64,000 nt of DNA, from assembly GCF_035117555.1 (NCBI RefSeq), contig NZ_JAYKPK010000011.1:1-64000 (forward strand), in the 5' to 3' direction. Source of the DNA: Yoonia sp035117555. Its GTDB lineage: Bacteria > Pseudomonadota > Alphaproteobacteria > Rhodobacterales > Rhodobacteraceae. Numbering within the stretch: position 1 is the stretch's first letter; every line of letters starts with the position of its first letter. A program made the position numbers and the translations under genes. Below, in pieces: positions 43,583-53,188 of this stretch. The notes under the pieces are model-generated. The model had not been told where the DNA came from, did not search any database, and was given only the letters and a program-made list of their open reading frames with translations.

Positions 43583-43655
43583 GCAGGAAGCAATAAAAAC
43601 AATAGACGCCTGAAAAACGGCGACCTGCGGCTTTGTTCCACGCTATAAACGGCGC

Positions 43656-44729
43656 ATGTTATTTGATCTTCCTGACCATGAAACACTTTACGCTGCCCTG
43701 CTTGCCCGCGACACACGCTTTGACGGGCAAGCCTTTGTCGGCGTGTCTTCGACCGGCGTTTTCTGTCGGTTGACCTGCCCGGCGCGCAAGCCGAAACCGG
43801 AAAACTGCAGCTTCTTTGCCAGTATCGCGGAATGTATCACAGCGGGCTACCGCCCCTGCAAGCGCTGCCACCCGCTTCGGGCCGCCGCGCTGGCCGATCC
43901 AACCATTGCGGCACTTTTGCAAGCACTGGACGAACGCCCTGACCAGCGTTGGTCCGAATGCCATGTGGAAAAATTGGGTTTTGACCTGTCCACGGTGCGG
44001 CGCAGCTTCAAACGGCAATTCGGCATGACCTTTCTGGAAATGGCCCGCCAGCGCCGCCTGCGTGACGGTTTCACGACGCTGGCAACCGGCGCAAAAGTCA
44101 TCACAGCGCAGCATCAGGCACATTTCGACTCTGCCAGCGCCTTTCGCGCCGCTTTTGCCCGGTTGCTGGGCTGCGCGCCTGCCGATCTGCGCGCAAACGG
44201 GCTGCTCCGCGCCACATGGATACCGACCCCGCTGGGCGATATGATCGCTGTCAGCAGCCGCAGCCATCTGCATCTGCTGGAATTCGTGGATCGCAAGGGG
44301 CTGCCTGCCGAACTGGCACGGCTACAAACCGCTGCGAAAGACGGGATCGGGATCGGCACCCTGCCCCCGTCCGAACAGGCAACGGCAGAGCTGGCCGATT
44401 ACTTCGCCGCGCGCTCCAGCCGGTTCCTGACGCCTTTGGCGCTGGCAGGAAGCGCCTTCACCCAGCAGGTCTGGGATGCGCTGCGCGCCATCCCCACAGG
44501 CGAAACCCGCAGCTATTCCGACATCGCGCGCCAGATCGGCCGACCATCCGCCACACGCGCCGTGGCGCGGGCCAATGGCGCCAACCAGATCGCCTTGATG
44601 ATCCCCTGTCACCGGGTCATCGGCGCAGACGGGTCATTGACCGGCTACGGCGGCGGGCTTTGGCGCAAGCAACGGCTGATCGAGATTGAACGCGACCTCA
44701 GAACGGTAAACACGGAGACCACCCCATGA
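43656..44729 (+). CDS. ada: Ada-type bifunctional DNA methyl repair protein and regulator
   Basis: A 357-residue protein with all Ada parts. The N-terminal zinc/methylphosphotriester domain has Cys37, Cys41, Cys68 and Cys71 (VFCRLTC, RPCKRC). A helix-turn-helix AraC-like part spans about 95-180. The O6-methylguanine methyltransferase domain has IPCHRV with active Cys318. It repairs alkylated DNA and likely activates its own expression after methylation. It overlaps the next gene by four bases (ATGA). Confidence 0.93.
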   Translation: MLFDLPDHETLYAALLARDTRFDGQAFVGVSSTGVFCRLTCPARKPKPENCSFFASIAECITAGYRPCKRCHPLRAAALADPTIAALLQALDERPDQRWSECHVEKLGFDLSTVRRSFKRQFGMTFLEMARQRRLRDGFTTLATGAKVITAQHQAHFDSASAFRAAFARLLGCAPADLRANGLLRATWIPTPLGDMIAVSSRSHLHLLEFVDRKGLPAELARLQTAAKDGIGIGTLPPSEQATAELADYFAARSSRFLTPLALAGSAFTQQVWDALRAIPTGETRSYSDIARQIGRPSATRAVARANGANQIALMIPCHRVIGADGSLTGYGGGLWRKQRLIEIERDLRTVNTETTP

Positions 44730-45487
44730 CATCACAAACCGACAAGGCCTTGCTGCTGCGCAGCCTGCATGTGCCGCATGACCCGCTGATCCTTTACAAC
44801 ATCTGGGACGCAGGCAGCGCCAAGACGGTCGCACAGGCCGGGGCAAAAGCCATTGCCACCGGCAGTTGGTCGGTCGCCGCCGCACAAGGTTACGGCGATG
44901 GCGAGGAATTGCCGCTGGATGAGGCGCTGGCAATTGTTCAGCGCATCGTGCAATCCGTCGATCTGCCCGTCACCGTGGATTTTGAGGGCGGCTATGCTGC
45001 TGACCCCGACAGGCTCGGCCAGAATATCCGCAAGCTGCTGGCGCTGGGTGTGGTCGGGCTAAATCTCGAAGATCAGGTGGTCAACGGCACGGGCCTTTAC
45101 AGCATCGCAGATCAGGTTGCACGGCTGCGCGCGGTCCGGGCTGCGGCGGATGCTTTGGGCATTGCGGCTGTGATCAACGCCCGCACCGATCTCTTTCTGC
45201 AGGCACCGGCAAGGGATCACGCCAGCCTGCTCGACAGCGCCCTTGAGCGCGAGGCAGCTTTTGCCACAGCCGGTGCCGATGGCTTCTTTGTGCCGGGGCT
45301 GACCGACAAGGCACTGATCGGCAGGCTCTGCGAAAAGGCGACGCTGCCCGTCAACGTCATGATGCCTGTTGATCCTGCGGCCTCTGCCGATATCGCAGCC
45401 CTCGGCGTGGCCCGGATCAGCCTTGGCCCCAATCCCTATCGCGAAATGATATCCACGCTGGACCGCCAAGCGCGCGGGTTTTTCTAA
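44726..45487 (+). CDS. Isocitrate lyase/PEP mutase family protein
   Basis: A 253-residue TIM-barrel enzyme of the phosphoenolpyruvate mutase/isocitrate lyase group. NIWDAGSAKTVAQAGAKAIATGSWSVA begins the barrel; VTVDFEGGYA, VGLNLEDQV and VINARTDLF supply the metal and substrate residues. The long Cys-containing loop KKCGH of true isocitrate or methylisocitrate lyases is absent, so the reaction is not assignable. Translation is coupled to ada, which suggests a link to alkylation stress, but this is unproven. Confidence 0.85.
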   Translation: MTSQTDKALLLRSLHVPHDPLILYNIWDAGSAKTVAQAGAKAIATGSWSVAAAQGYGDGEELPLDEALAIVQRIVQSVDLPVTVDFEGGYAADPDRLGQNIRKLLALGVVGLNLEDQVVNGTGLYSIADQVARLRAVRAAADALGIAAVINARTDLFLQAPARDHASLLDSALEREAAFATAGADGFFVPGLTDKALIGRLCEKATLPVNVMMPVDPAASADIAALGVARISLGPNPYREMISTLDRQARGFF

Positions 45488-45490
45488 GGC

Positions 45491-46264
45491 TCACCCCACC
45501 CCAAACGGATCAACCGGATACCTGACCCCTGCCAGATACAGCCCCTGCGGCGGGCAGACCGGCCCGCAGGCGGCGCGGTCGCGGGCTTCCAAGGCGCGCC
45601 TGACATCGTCGGGGTGCCATGAACCCGCGCCGACACGTTCCAGCGTGCCGACAAAACTACGGACCTGGTTATGTAGAAATGACCGCGCGCGGACGTGAAA
45701 ACGGTATTCGGTGCCGATCTCGCGCGGCACCACTTCGATGCGCAATTGATCCAGCGTCTTGACCGGGCTTTTCGCCTGACAGATCGAGGACCGGAAGGTC
45801 GTGAAATCGTGGCACCCCAGCAGATGATCCGCGCCTGCCTGCATCGCTGCCGCATCGAGCGTGTGATTGACCCGCCACATCTGCCCGGCCTCGGATGTCA
45901 GCGGCGCGCGCCGCGATATCAGCCGGAAGAGATAGCGCCGTTCCAACGCGTCGAACCTTGCGTGCCAATCCTCGGCGACCTGGGCGCAGGCCAGCACCGC
46001 CACCGGTGCGGGCTTCAGATGAAAATTCAGCGCCTCGGACAGACGGAACGGGTCCCAATCGCGGGTCAGATCGCAATGCGCCACTTGTCCGGTCGCATGC
46101 ACACCCGCATCGGTGCGCCCGGCGGCGGCGATTGTGTGGGGGCCGGGTTCGAGTTTTGCCAAAGCTGCCTCGATCGCAGCCTGCACCGACGGGTGATCAT
46201 TCTGCCGCTGCCAGCCAGCGAAAGGGGCTCCATGATATTCAACAAGAAGGGCATAACGCGGCAT
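45491..46264 (-). CDS. truA: tRNA pseudouridine synthase A
   Basis: A 257-residue enzyme that makes pseudouridine at tRNA positions 38-40. MPRYALLVEYHGAPFAGWQRQ is the family start and AAGRTDAGVHATGQV carries the catalytic Asp52. The C-terminal SFLHNQVRSFVGTLERVG is typical. It ends four bases after the PEP-mutase-like gene on the opposite strand. Confidence 0.95.
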   Translation of the reverse strand: MPRYALLVEYHGAPFAGWQRQNDHPSVQAAIEAALAKLEPGPHTIAAAGRTDAGVHATGQVAHCDLTRDWDPFRLSEALNFHLKPAPVAVLACAQVAEDWHARFDALERRYLFRLISRRAPLTSEAGQMWRVNHTLDAAAMQAGADHLLGCHDFTTFRSSICQAKSPVKTLDQLRIEVVPREIGTEYRFHVRARSFLHNQVRSFVGTLERVGAGSWHPDDVRRALEARDRAACGPVCPPQGLYLAGVRYPVDPFGVG

Positions 46265-46345
46265 TCACCCCGATTAGGCGCGGTGCGCTGCGAAATCAAT
46301 CCCTACACATCGGGGTCCTGCATGCTTATCTGTTCGCGAACACAT

Positions 46346-46362
46346 GGAAAGGTCCCGCCTTG
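46346..46362 (+). promoter_or_regulatory. Ribosome site and TTG start of ycjX
   Basis: GGAAAGG (46346-46352) lies seven bases before an in-frame TTG at 46360. No in-frame ATG is available nearby, and the frame upstream overlaps truA on the other strand. The resulting N-terminus VIAAIADQITRRVEG fits YcjX relatives. Confidence 0.65.
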
Positions 46363-47769
46363 GTTATCGCCGCAATCGCCGATCAGATCACCCGCCGCGT
46401 CGAAGGCGTGACCAGCGCGCTGACCGCCCCTTTCTCTGATCAGGTGATCCGGCTGGGCGTCACCGGCCTGTCACGCGCGGGCAAGACGGTGTTCATCACC
46501 TCGCTTGTCGCCAATCTGATGGATCGTGGCCGGATGCCACAACTGGCCGCCGCCAATGGCGCGATCCAGGCGGCATTCCTGCAACCGCAGCCTGACGATA
46601 CCGTGCCGCGCTTTGCCTATGAGGCGCATCTGGCACGCCTGACCGCGCCCGCCCCAAGCTGGCCGCAAGGCACCAAGCAGATCAGCGAATTGCGCCTGTC
46701 CTTGCGGGTGCAGCCCAGCGGGCTGTTGTCCGGCCTGTCGGGGCCGCGCAATGTGCATATCGATATCGTGGATTATCCGGGCGAATGGCTGCTCGATCTG
46801 GGTCTTCTCGATCTGACCTATACGCAATGGGCCAAGGCCGCCTTGGCCCGCGCCAAGGACCGACCGGGTGGCGATGCCTATCTGGCTCTGGTCGGGCAGA
46901 CCGATCCCCAAACCGCTTTCGACGAACCGCAGGCGCAGGCGCTTGCCGCCAGTTTCACCGCCCATCTGAATGCAGCACGAGAGGCGGGGTTTTCCGATTG
47001 CACCCCCGGCCGGTTCCTTCTGCCCGGCGATCTCGCCGGATCGCCGGTGCTGACCTTTGCACCTTTGCCCGGCGACAGTTTCGCGCGCAAATCACTGGGG
47101 CGCGAGATGGAGCGCCGCTTTGACAGCTACAAGGCGCATGTCATCCGCCCCTTCTTTCGCGACCATTTCGCCAAGATCGACCGCCAGATCGTGCTGGTCG
47201 ATGTGCTGGGCGCGATCCACGCCGGCCCCGCCGCGTTAGAGGATTTGCGCCGCACCATGGCCGCCGTGCTGGGGGCGTTCAAACCGGGACGCAATGCCTT
47301 TCTGGCGCGGATTTTCCAAGGGCGGCGGATCGACAAGATCCTGTTTGCCGCGACGAAAGCTGACCACCTGCACCACAGCCAGCACAAACAACTGACCGCA
47401 ATCACCGAAGCATTGCTGCGCGACGCCCGCGACCGGGCCGATTTCGCGGGCGCACAAACCGCCGCCATGGCGATTGCCGCCCTGCGCACCACGGTTGAGG
47501 ACACGCTGGACCATCGCGACGGCCCGCTGGATGTGGTGCGCGGACGGTTGCTCGATGGTGGCAAACAAGCGGCCTTCTATCCCGGCAAACTGCCCGATGA
47601 TCCCGCGCATCTGCTGGCACCGGCGCGCGAAGGGGCGGAGAAATGGCTCGACGCTGATTACAGCGTGATGAATTTCGCCCCCGCGCGGCTGACCCTGCGC
47701 CCCGGCGATGGCCCCCCGCATATCCGGCTGGATAAAGCCGCGCAATTTCTGCTGGGGGACAGGTTATGA
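46360..47769 (+). CDS. ycjX: YcjX family P-loop protein
   Basis: About 469 residues, close to E. coli YcjX. The Walker A motif GVTGLSRAGKTVFITSLVANLMDRG lies near residues 35-60, and HIDIVDYPGEWLLDLGLL resembles a switch region. It is a probable GTP-binding protein whose role is linked to envelope or heat stress in other bacteria. A TTG start is inferred. The stop overlaps ycjF by four bases, so the two are coupled. Confidence 0.88.
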   Translation: MVIAAIADQITRRVEGVTSALTAPFSDQVIRLGVTGLSRAGKTVFITSLVANLMDRGRMPQLAAANGAIQAAFLQPQPDDTVPRFAYEAHLARLTAPAPSWPQGTKQISELRLSLRVQPSGLLSGLSGPRNVHIDIVDYPGEWLLDLGLLDLTYTQWAKAALARAKDRPGGDAYLALVGQTDPQTAFDEPQAQALAASFTAHLNAAREAGFSDCTPGRFLLPGDLAGSPVLTFAPLPGDSFARKSLGREMERRFDSYKAHVIRPFFRDHFAKIDRQIVLVDVLGAIHAGPAALEDLRRTMAAVLGAFKPGRNAFLARIFQGRRIDKILFAATKADHLHHSQHKQLTAITEALLRDARDRADFAGAQTAAMAIAALRTTVEDTLDHRDGPLDVVRGRLLDGGKQAAFYPGKLPDDPAHLLAPAREGAEKWLDADYSVMNFAPARLTLRPGDGPPHIRLDKAAQFLLGDRL

Positions 47770-48743
47770 GCCGTGGACCCATCCTGATCGACCTTGACGA
47801 TACCGACGAAGCGCGCCCAGACGCAGCGCCCGCCGTGCCCGATATCGACAATGCCGCGATGCAAAGGATCGCTGTCGTGGCAGGCCGCAAACCATCGCGC
47901 CTGTCGCGCTGGTTCTGGTCGCTGGCCGTGGCACTGACCGGGTTCATCGTCTCGCTGGCGGCCTGGGATTACGTCACCGGCCTGCTGGACCGCGCGCCAA
48001 TCCTGGGCTGGATCGCCACCCTGCTGGTCGGGCTGTTGATGCTGGTCGTGCTGATCATCGGCTTTCGCGAATTGGCGGCCTTTGGCCGGTTGCGCAAGCT
48101 TGACGTGGTGCAGACCCGTGCGCGCGAGGCGCTGATCAGCAATGATCTGAAAGCCGCGCATGGCGTGCTGAGCGCCCTCGACAACCTTTACGCCGGGCGC
48201 GCCGATGTCGCCTGGGGCAAGGCCGAACTGGCACAGCGCAAGGATGACATGCTTGACGCCGATGCGCTGCTGGCTTTGGCCGAACGCAGCCTGCTCGCGC
48301 CGCTCGACGCCCGCGCCACGCGCGAGGTAGAGGCAGCAGCGCGGCAAGTCGCGATGGTCACCGCCTTTGTCCCGCTGGCCTTGGCCGATCTGATCACGGC
48401 ACTGACCGCCAATCTGCGGATGATCCGCCGGATCGCGGAAATCTATGGCGGGCGCGCAGGCACGCTTGGGTCCTGGCGGCTGACGCGCGCAGTGCTGTCG
48501 CATCTGGTGGCGACTGGTGCTTTGGCCGTCGGCGATGATCTGATCGGCACGATTGCGGGGGGCGGCATCCTTGCCAAAGTCTCGCGCCGCTTTGGTGAAG
48601 GCATCGTGAACGGCGCCCTGACCGCCCGCGTCGGCGTCGCCGCGATGGAGGTGTGCCGCCCGCTGCCGTTTCACGCCTTGCCGCGCCCGTCAGTCACGGC
48701 GCTGGTGCGGCGCGCGCTGACCGGGTTGTTCGGGACCAGCTAA
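47766..48743 (+). CDS. ycjF: YcjF/TIGR01620 family membrane protein
   Basis: A 325-residue protein with two adjacent membrane segments (about 51-68 and 78-99) after a cytoplasmic N-terminus. A helical DUF697-type region forms the C-terminal half, including GRAGTLGSWRLTRAVLSHLVATGALAVGDDLI. It is the usual partner of YcjX. Function is unknown beyond stress association. Its end overlaps the convergent DUF2125 gene by four bases. Confidence 0.88.
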   Translation: MSRGPILIDLDDTDEARPDAAPAVPDIDNAAMQRIAVVAGRKPSRLSRWFWSLAVALTGFIVSLAAWDYVTGLLDRAPILGWIATLLVGLLMLVVLIIGFRELAAFGRLRKLDVVQTRAREALISNDLKAAHGVLSALDNLYAGRADVAWGKAELAQRKDDMLDADALLALAERSLLAPLDARATREVEAAARQVAMVTAFVPLALADLITALTANLRMIRRIAEIYGGRAGTLGSWRLTRAVLSHLVATGALAVGDDLIGTIAGGGILAKVSRRFGEGIVNGALTARVGVAAMEVCRPLPFHALPRPSVTALVRRALTGLFGTS

Positions 48744-49717
48744 CGCAAAACTGGCGCTGGCCCGACCGGGACCGGGCCGACCAACATGACACCGTCGCGA
48801 AACGCGACTGGCACGCTGAGCACACCATCAGCATCAGCCATGAAACGCGCGACCCGCGTCATGGTCGTTGCAACACGTTCATCAATCACACCCGCACGTG
48901 TCAGCACAGCCAGTAAAATCTGCCATTGCCCGCTGCGCAGGATGATCTGACCTGATGGCACACCCGCCGCATTGATCGCGATCTCACCTGACATCTCGGC
49001 CATGACCGGGCCCCAGGCGACTTGCAGATCACGCAAGTCAAGATGATCAATATCAGGAAAGCTGCCTTGGACATTCCGGTCCAGCGGGGCGGCCAAAGTC
49101 ATGTGCGCCGCTCCTGCGATGCTTTGCAATTCCGCACCCAATGATCCGTCCGGGTCAATCTGATCAAGCAGACCACTCGGCAAAGTCACCTGCGCGACCC
49201 CAAAATCGACGTCATATACCGCATCAGGCCCGCCCATATGCACCAGGCGGGCGGTGACCTGCCCAAGACCAAGCTGCCAGCCTGCGTCAGACATGACCTG
49301 CATCTGCGTGATCGCCAGACTGGCCCGGTCAAGGCCGAGCATGCCCGTCGGGCGTAGCGTGACAGCCGCGGTCCCGTCATCACTGCTGACGCGCAGCTCT
49401 TGCTCCGCGACCGATATAATCTGCTCTTGCGGAAAGGTCACATCTACCGTCAGCGGACGATAGCTGTCCGCCTGCAACCTGACCTGCGGCGCCTGCCATG
49501 TCCAATCGGGATGCACCAGACGCAGATCACGCAAGTCGGTGTGAAAACGCGCGGGATAGCCTGTCGTCGTGACTGATCCAACCGTCAGATCAACGCCATC
49601 TTCGGCCAGCACGGCAGATGCCCTTTGGACCCCGGTCTGCAAAAGCTGCGACACGCCAAACCAATAGAGGCTGTAAATCAAGGCGACCCAGATCAGGGTC
49701 CAAAACAATCGCCGCAT
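48740..49717 (-). CDS. DUF2125 domain protein
   Basis: A 325-residue protein with an N-terminal hydrophobic anchor (about 5-22) and a beta-rich body, including TTTGYPARFHTDLRDLRLVHPDWTWQAPQVRL, typical of the alphaproteobacterial DUF2125 family. It should sit in the periplasm, anchored in the inner membrane. No function is established. Confidence 0.85.
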   Translation of the reverse strand: MRRLFWTLIWVALIYSLYWFGVSQLLQTGVQRASAVLAEDGVDLTVGSVTTTGYPARFHTDLRDLRLVHPDWTWQAPQVRLQADSYRPLTVDVTFPQEQIISVAEQELRVSSDDGTAAVTLRPTGMLGLDRASLAITQMQVMSDAGWQLGLGQVTARLVHMGGPDAVYDVDFGVAQVTLPSGLLDQIDPDGSLGAELQSIAGAAHMTLAAPLDRNVQGSFPDIDHLDLRDLQVAWGPVMAEMSGEIAINAAGVPSGQIILRSGQWQILLAVLTRAGVIDERVATTMTRVARFMADADGVLSVPVAFRDGVMLVGPVPVGPAPVLR

Positions 49718-49935
49718 CCGCAGCCTCTTTCGTTACCGACAGGCGCATGCAAGGCGATTGCCCGACGTTGTCAAGCCCGCAGACCAGCGGATGGCTTTCA
49801 CTGTGCGACAAAGGGCAAGCACTGGGCCCTCGCTGGCCCCGGTGACGCGGGTTCAGAACAGATGATCGGGGTGAACGCGCGCGGACGGTATCACCGATGG
49901 CGGCGTGACGGCTGTGTTGCAGGCGCCGCAGATAT

Positions 49936-49972
49936 CAAAACACCCGCAGGCAGATGAACTGCTTGCGGGTGT
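49936..49972 (-). terminator. Rho-independent terminator of the tctCBA operon
   Basis: ACACCCGCAGGCAG (49940-49953) pairs with CTGCTTGCGGGTGT (49959-49972) over 13 of 14 positions with a five-base loop. On the minus strand it is followed by TTTT. It lies 20 bases past the tctA stop. Confidence 0.85.
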
Positions 49973-49992
49973 CTTGTGTCGACCGTGCCTGA

Positions 49993-51501
49993 TCAGGCTT
50001 TCTGCCGCCATCTGCGCGAGACCGACCAGAGCCGGGGCCCAAAGATCGACAGCAGCGCAATTGCATAGATCGACAGCGCGATATTTGAGTTCACGAGGAA
50101 CCACCAATCACCCTGATTGATCATCAACCCACGGCGCAACTGTTCCTCGGCCAGCGGGCCAAGAATGGCCCCGACCAGCGCGGGGGCCAGCGGATAGCCA
50201 AAGCGGCGCATCACAAAGCCGATCAGACCAAAGCCCAACAGCAGCACCAGTGCAAAAGGTGACCCCTGTGCGCCGACAATGCCCAAGGTGGCGAAGGTCA
50301 GGATACCTGCGTAAAGCCAAGGACGCGGGATCGCGAGCAGTTTGACCCAGATACCGATGAACGGCACGTTCAGCACGACCAGCATCAGGTTGGCGATGAA
50401 CAGGCTCGCCACCAGACCCCAGACCAGATCAGCGCTGTTGGTAAACAGCAGCGGGCCGGGTTGCAGGCCATATTGCTGAAAACCTGCCAGCATCATCGCC
50501 GCCGTCGCCGAGGTCGGCAGACCCAGCGTCAGCAGCGGAATCAACGTGCCCGCAGCAGAGGCGTTATTGGCCGCTTCCGGCCCTGCCACGCCTTCGATTG
50601 CGCCCAGACCCTCGTCAAACTCGCGCCGGGCCTCGCCTGTCGCCAGACGTTTTTCTGTGGTGTAGGACAGGAACGTCGGAATTTCTGCGCCGCCGGTGGG
50701 CAATGGCCCGAACAGAAAGCCAAGGCCGGTGCCGCGGATATAGGGACGGATACAGCGTTTGAAGTCCGCCCAGTTCAGCCAGACCGACCCGGACACTGTC
50801 TGCGCTTTGGTTTTGTGATTGATGTGTTGGGACGCCAGAAACATCGTTTCACCAATGGCAAAAAGACCCACAGCGACGATGGCGATAGAGATATTGTCGC
50901 TCATTTCCGGGATACCGAAGGCAAGCCGCACCTGTCCGGTCAGCTTATCCGTTCCGACAATGCCGATGGTCAGACCGATGAACAATGCCGTTAATCCGCG
51001 CGACATCGACCCGCCAAAAGCGGCAGAGACCGTCATGAAAGACAGCACCATCAGCGCGAAATATTCCGCTGTCCCGAACGACAGAGCGACCATCACCATG
51101 AACGGTGCGACCAGCGCCAGACCCAGCGTCGCGAACATGCCGCCGAAGAACGACCCGAAGGCCGCAGCACCCAAGGCCTTGCCGCCCAAGCCCCGTTTGG
51201 CCATGCGGTTACCTTCGAGCGCGGTCATGATTGAGGCCGTCTCACCCGGGGTATTCAGCAGGATCGATGAAATCGCCCCGCCATACATCCCGCCATAATA
51301 GATCCCGGCGAACATGATCATCGATCCCGTCGCACCGAATGACAGGCTGACTGGCAGCAGCAGCGCCACGGTCAGGGCAGGTCCGATCCCCGGCATAACG
51401 CCGACTGCCGTGCCAAGCATCACGCCCAACAAAGCGAACATCAGGTTCATCGGTTGCATCGCGGTCCCCAGACCGTCGAACAGCAGAATAAAGGTATCCA
51501 T
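49993..51501 (-). CDS. tctA: Tripartite tricarboxylate transporter large permease (TctA)
   Basis: A 502-residue inner membrane protein with about 11-12 membrane segments. The TctA signatures GVMPGIGPALTVALLLPVS (about 35-53) and YGGAISSILLNTPGETASIMTALEG (about 74-98) are clear. It forms the transport channel for a citrate-like carboxylate with TctB and TctC. It follows tctB by four bases and is last in the operon. Confidence 0.93.
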   Translation of the reverse strand: MDTFILLFDGLGTAMQPMNLMFALLGVMLGTAVGVMPGIGPALTVALLLPVSLSFGATGSMIMFAGIYYGGMYGGAISSILLNTPGETASIMTALEGNRMAKRGLGGKALGAAAFGSFFGGMFATLGLALVAPFMVMVALSFGTAEYFALMVLSFMTVSAAFGGSMSRGLTALFIGLTIGIVGTDKLTGQVRLAFGIPEMSDNISIAIVAVGLFAIGETMFLASQHINHKTKAQTVSGSVWLNWADFKRCIRPYIRGTGLGFLFGPLPTGGAEIPTFLSYTTEKRLATGEARREFDEGLGAIEGVAGPEAANNASAAGTLIPLLTLGLPTSATAAMMLAGFQQYGLQPGPLLFTNSADLVWGLVASLFIANLMLVVLNVPFIGIWVKLLAIPRPWLYAGILTFATLGIVGAQGSPFALVLLLGFGLIGFVMRRFGYPLAPALVGAILGPLAEEQLRRGLMINQGDWWFLVNSNIALSIYAIALLSIFGPRLWSVSRRWRQKA

Positions 51502-51505
51502 GTGC

Positions 51506-52057
51506 TTACCTCACCAACAGGTCAATTGCCCGCTCCAGCGGACCGCTGGGCAGCGACAGGCCAAGCCCATAGCGGAACAGCAAAAACAGCAATGTCGACA
51601 GCACCGCGCCGATGGCCGCATTCAACAGCCATGTCGCCTGTCCAAAAGCACGTGCCGCAAAGGCGAACAGCACCGTAGAACCGGCAATGAACCCCGTGCC
51701 GCCATACAGCATGAAGATTTCGACAATGATGCCGCTGACCAACCAGAACAAGCCGCCAACGTTCAGGCGGTCGCGGGCTTCAAACTGGCCGCGCCAGGCC
51801 ATGACCACCGTCACAATGGCAAGGACGGTGATGCCGGAGGCGATGACATAAGGCACAATTTCCGGGCCAAAACGGGCATAGGACTGGCGGACAGCATAGC
51901 CGGACGCATCATTGACGATCACGGCCGCAAGCGCGAACAAAGCAACCGCGATAGCCAGACCGGCGGCATCGCGTTTGCCAGTGCCGGTCCCGGCCTCATC
52001 ATCGAATGGCAGCCGAAGGTCCTCTTCGGCTGCTTTGTTTTGTAGATCGCCCGACAT
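51506..52057 (-). CDS. tctB: Tripartite tricarboxylate transporter small permease (TctB)
   Basis: A 183-residue protein with four membrane segments, including a split pair near the C-terminus, the usual TctB layout. The start codon shares a base with the tctC stop (TAATG), implying coupled translation. It bridges the large permease in the carboxylate importer. Confidence 0.88.
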   Translation of the reverse strand: MSGDLQNKAAEEDLRLPFDDEAGTGTGKRDAAGLAIAVALFALAAVIVNDASGYAVRQSYARFGPEIVPYVIASGITVLAIVTVVMAWRGQFEARDRLNVGGLFWLVSGIIVEIFMLYGGTGFIAGSTVLFAFAARAFGQATWLLNAAIGAVLSTLLFLLFRYGLGLSLPSGPLERAIDLLVR

Positions 52058-53010
52058 TACTCGGTGATCCCGAGATCAGCGAGGATGGCAGTGGTGGCCG
52101 TGATCTCTTCTTCCAGATAGACGGCAAAGTCATCGCCTGAAAGGTAGGTGTTCACCCAGCCCTTGGTTTCCAGCTCGGCATTCCATGTCTCGGAAAAGGC
52201 CATGGCTTCGATGACTTCCAGCAGGGCGTCGCGCTCTTCATCGCTGATCCCCGGTGCGCCTGCAATCATGCGCCAGTTCTGCACGTCGACGTCAAAGCCC
52301 TGTTCGATAAAGGTCGCGGCGTCCAGATAATCCTGACGTTCAGGGGCTGTGATGCCGATCACCTTGACCGCACCGGCTTCGATCTGGCTGGAAAATTCGC
52401 TGAAGCCCGATACGCCGACAGTGACCTGTCCGCCAAGGATCGCGGCCAATGCCTCGCCACCGCCGGAATAGGGGATATAATTGATCTGTTCCGGAGCGAC
52501 ACCAGCGGCCTGCGCGAATTGACCTGCTGCGATGTGATCGACACCACCGGCAGAGCCACCGGCCCAGGTCACGCCACCGATATTGTCGCGCATCGCTGCG
52601 GCCAGATCTTCTGCATTGTTGATCGGGCTGTCGGCAGCCGCCACAACCACAACATATTCGCCGGTCAGACGGGCCAGCGGTGTGATATCGTTCAAGGTGA
52701 CGTTGGAATCATTGGCAATGATCGCGCCGACCATAACATAGCCGCCGACAATCGTCGCTGCGGGATCACCGGATGACCGGTTGACGAATTGCTGCAAGCC
52801 GATGGTGCCACCGGCGCCAGCAACGTTTTCCACCTGAATATTCGGCACCAGCCCTTCGCTTTGCAGCGTGGATTGGATCGTGCGGGCGGTCTGGTCCCAA
52901 CCGCCACCGGGGCCAGCCGGGGCCATAATACGCAATTCAGACACTTGCGCTGTTGCCGCGGATGCCAAAAGCGACGCTGCCACAAAGGCTGCGATACGAA
53001 TTTTATTCAT
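52057..53010 (-). CDS. tctC: Tripartite tricarboxylate transporter binding protein (TctC)
   Basis: A 317-residue periplasmic binding protein with signal peptide MNKIRIAAFVAASLLASAATAQ. The mature part opens LRIMAPAGPGGGWDQTARTIQ, the conserved ligand loop of TctC/BugT proteins, and ends in an alpha/beta fold. A GGGAGGA site precedes the ATG. First gene of tctCBA. The upstream 178 bp should hold the promoter controlled by the two-component system that lies before it. The ligand is unknown; citrate or another carboxylate is likely. Confidence 0.92.
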   Translation of the reverse strand: MNKIRIAAFVAASLLASAATAQVSELRIMAPAGPGGGWDQTARTIQSTLQSEGLVPNIQVENVAGAGGTIGLQQFVNRSSGDPAATIVGGYVMVGAIIANDSNVTLNDITPLARLTGEYVVVVAAADSPINNAEDLAAAMRDNIGGVTWAGGSAGGVDHIAAGQFAQAAGVAPEQINYIPYSGGGEALAAILGGQVTVGVSGFSEFSSQIEAGAVKVIGITAPERQDYLDAATFIEQGFDVDVQNWRMIAGAPGISDEERDALLEVIEAMAFSETWNAELETKGWVNTYLSGDDFAVYLEEEITATTAILADLGITE

Positions 53011-53188
53011 GAAGTCCTCCCATAGAATCTAAACACCGCGTTGCCACGGATCAGAACAGGAGGTGTGGAGAGAAGGCGCAACACTCACAGCCCTGCGGCT
53101 GAACGGCGGTGCAGATGTCCTGACACCTCCCATGCCCGACAGTGCAGAGGTTAGCAGCGGTTCCTGTCACCGTCCTGTCATCTGGCGA

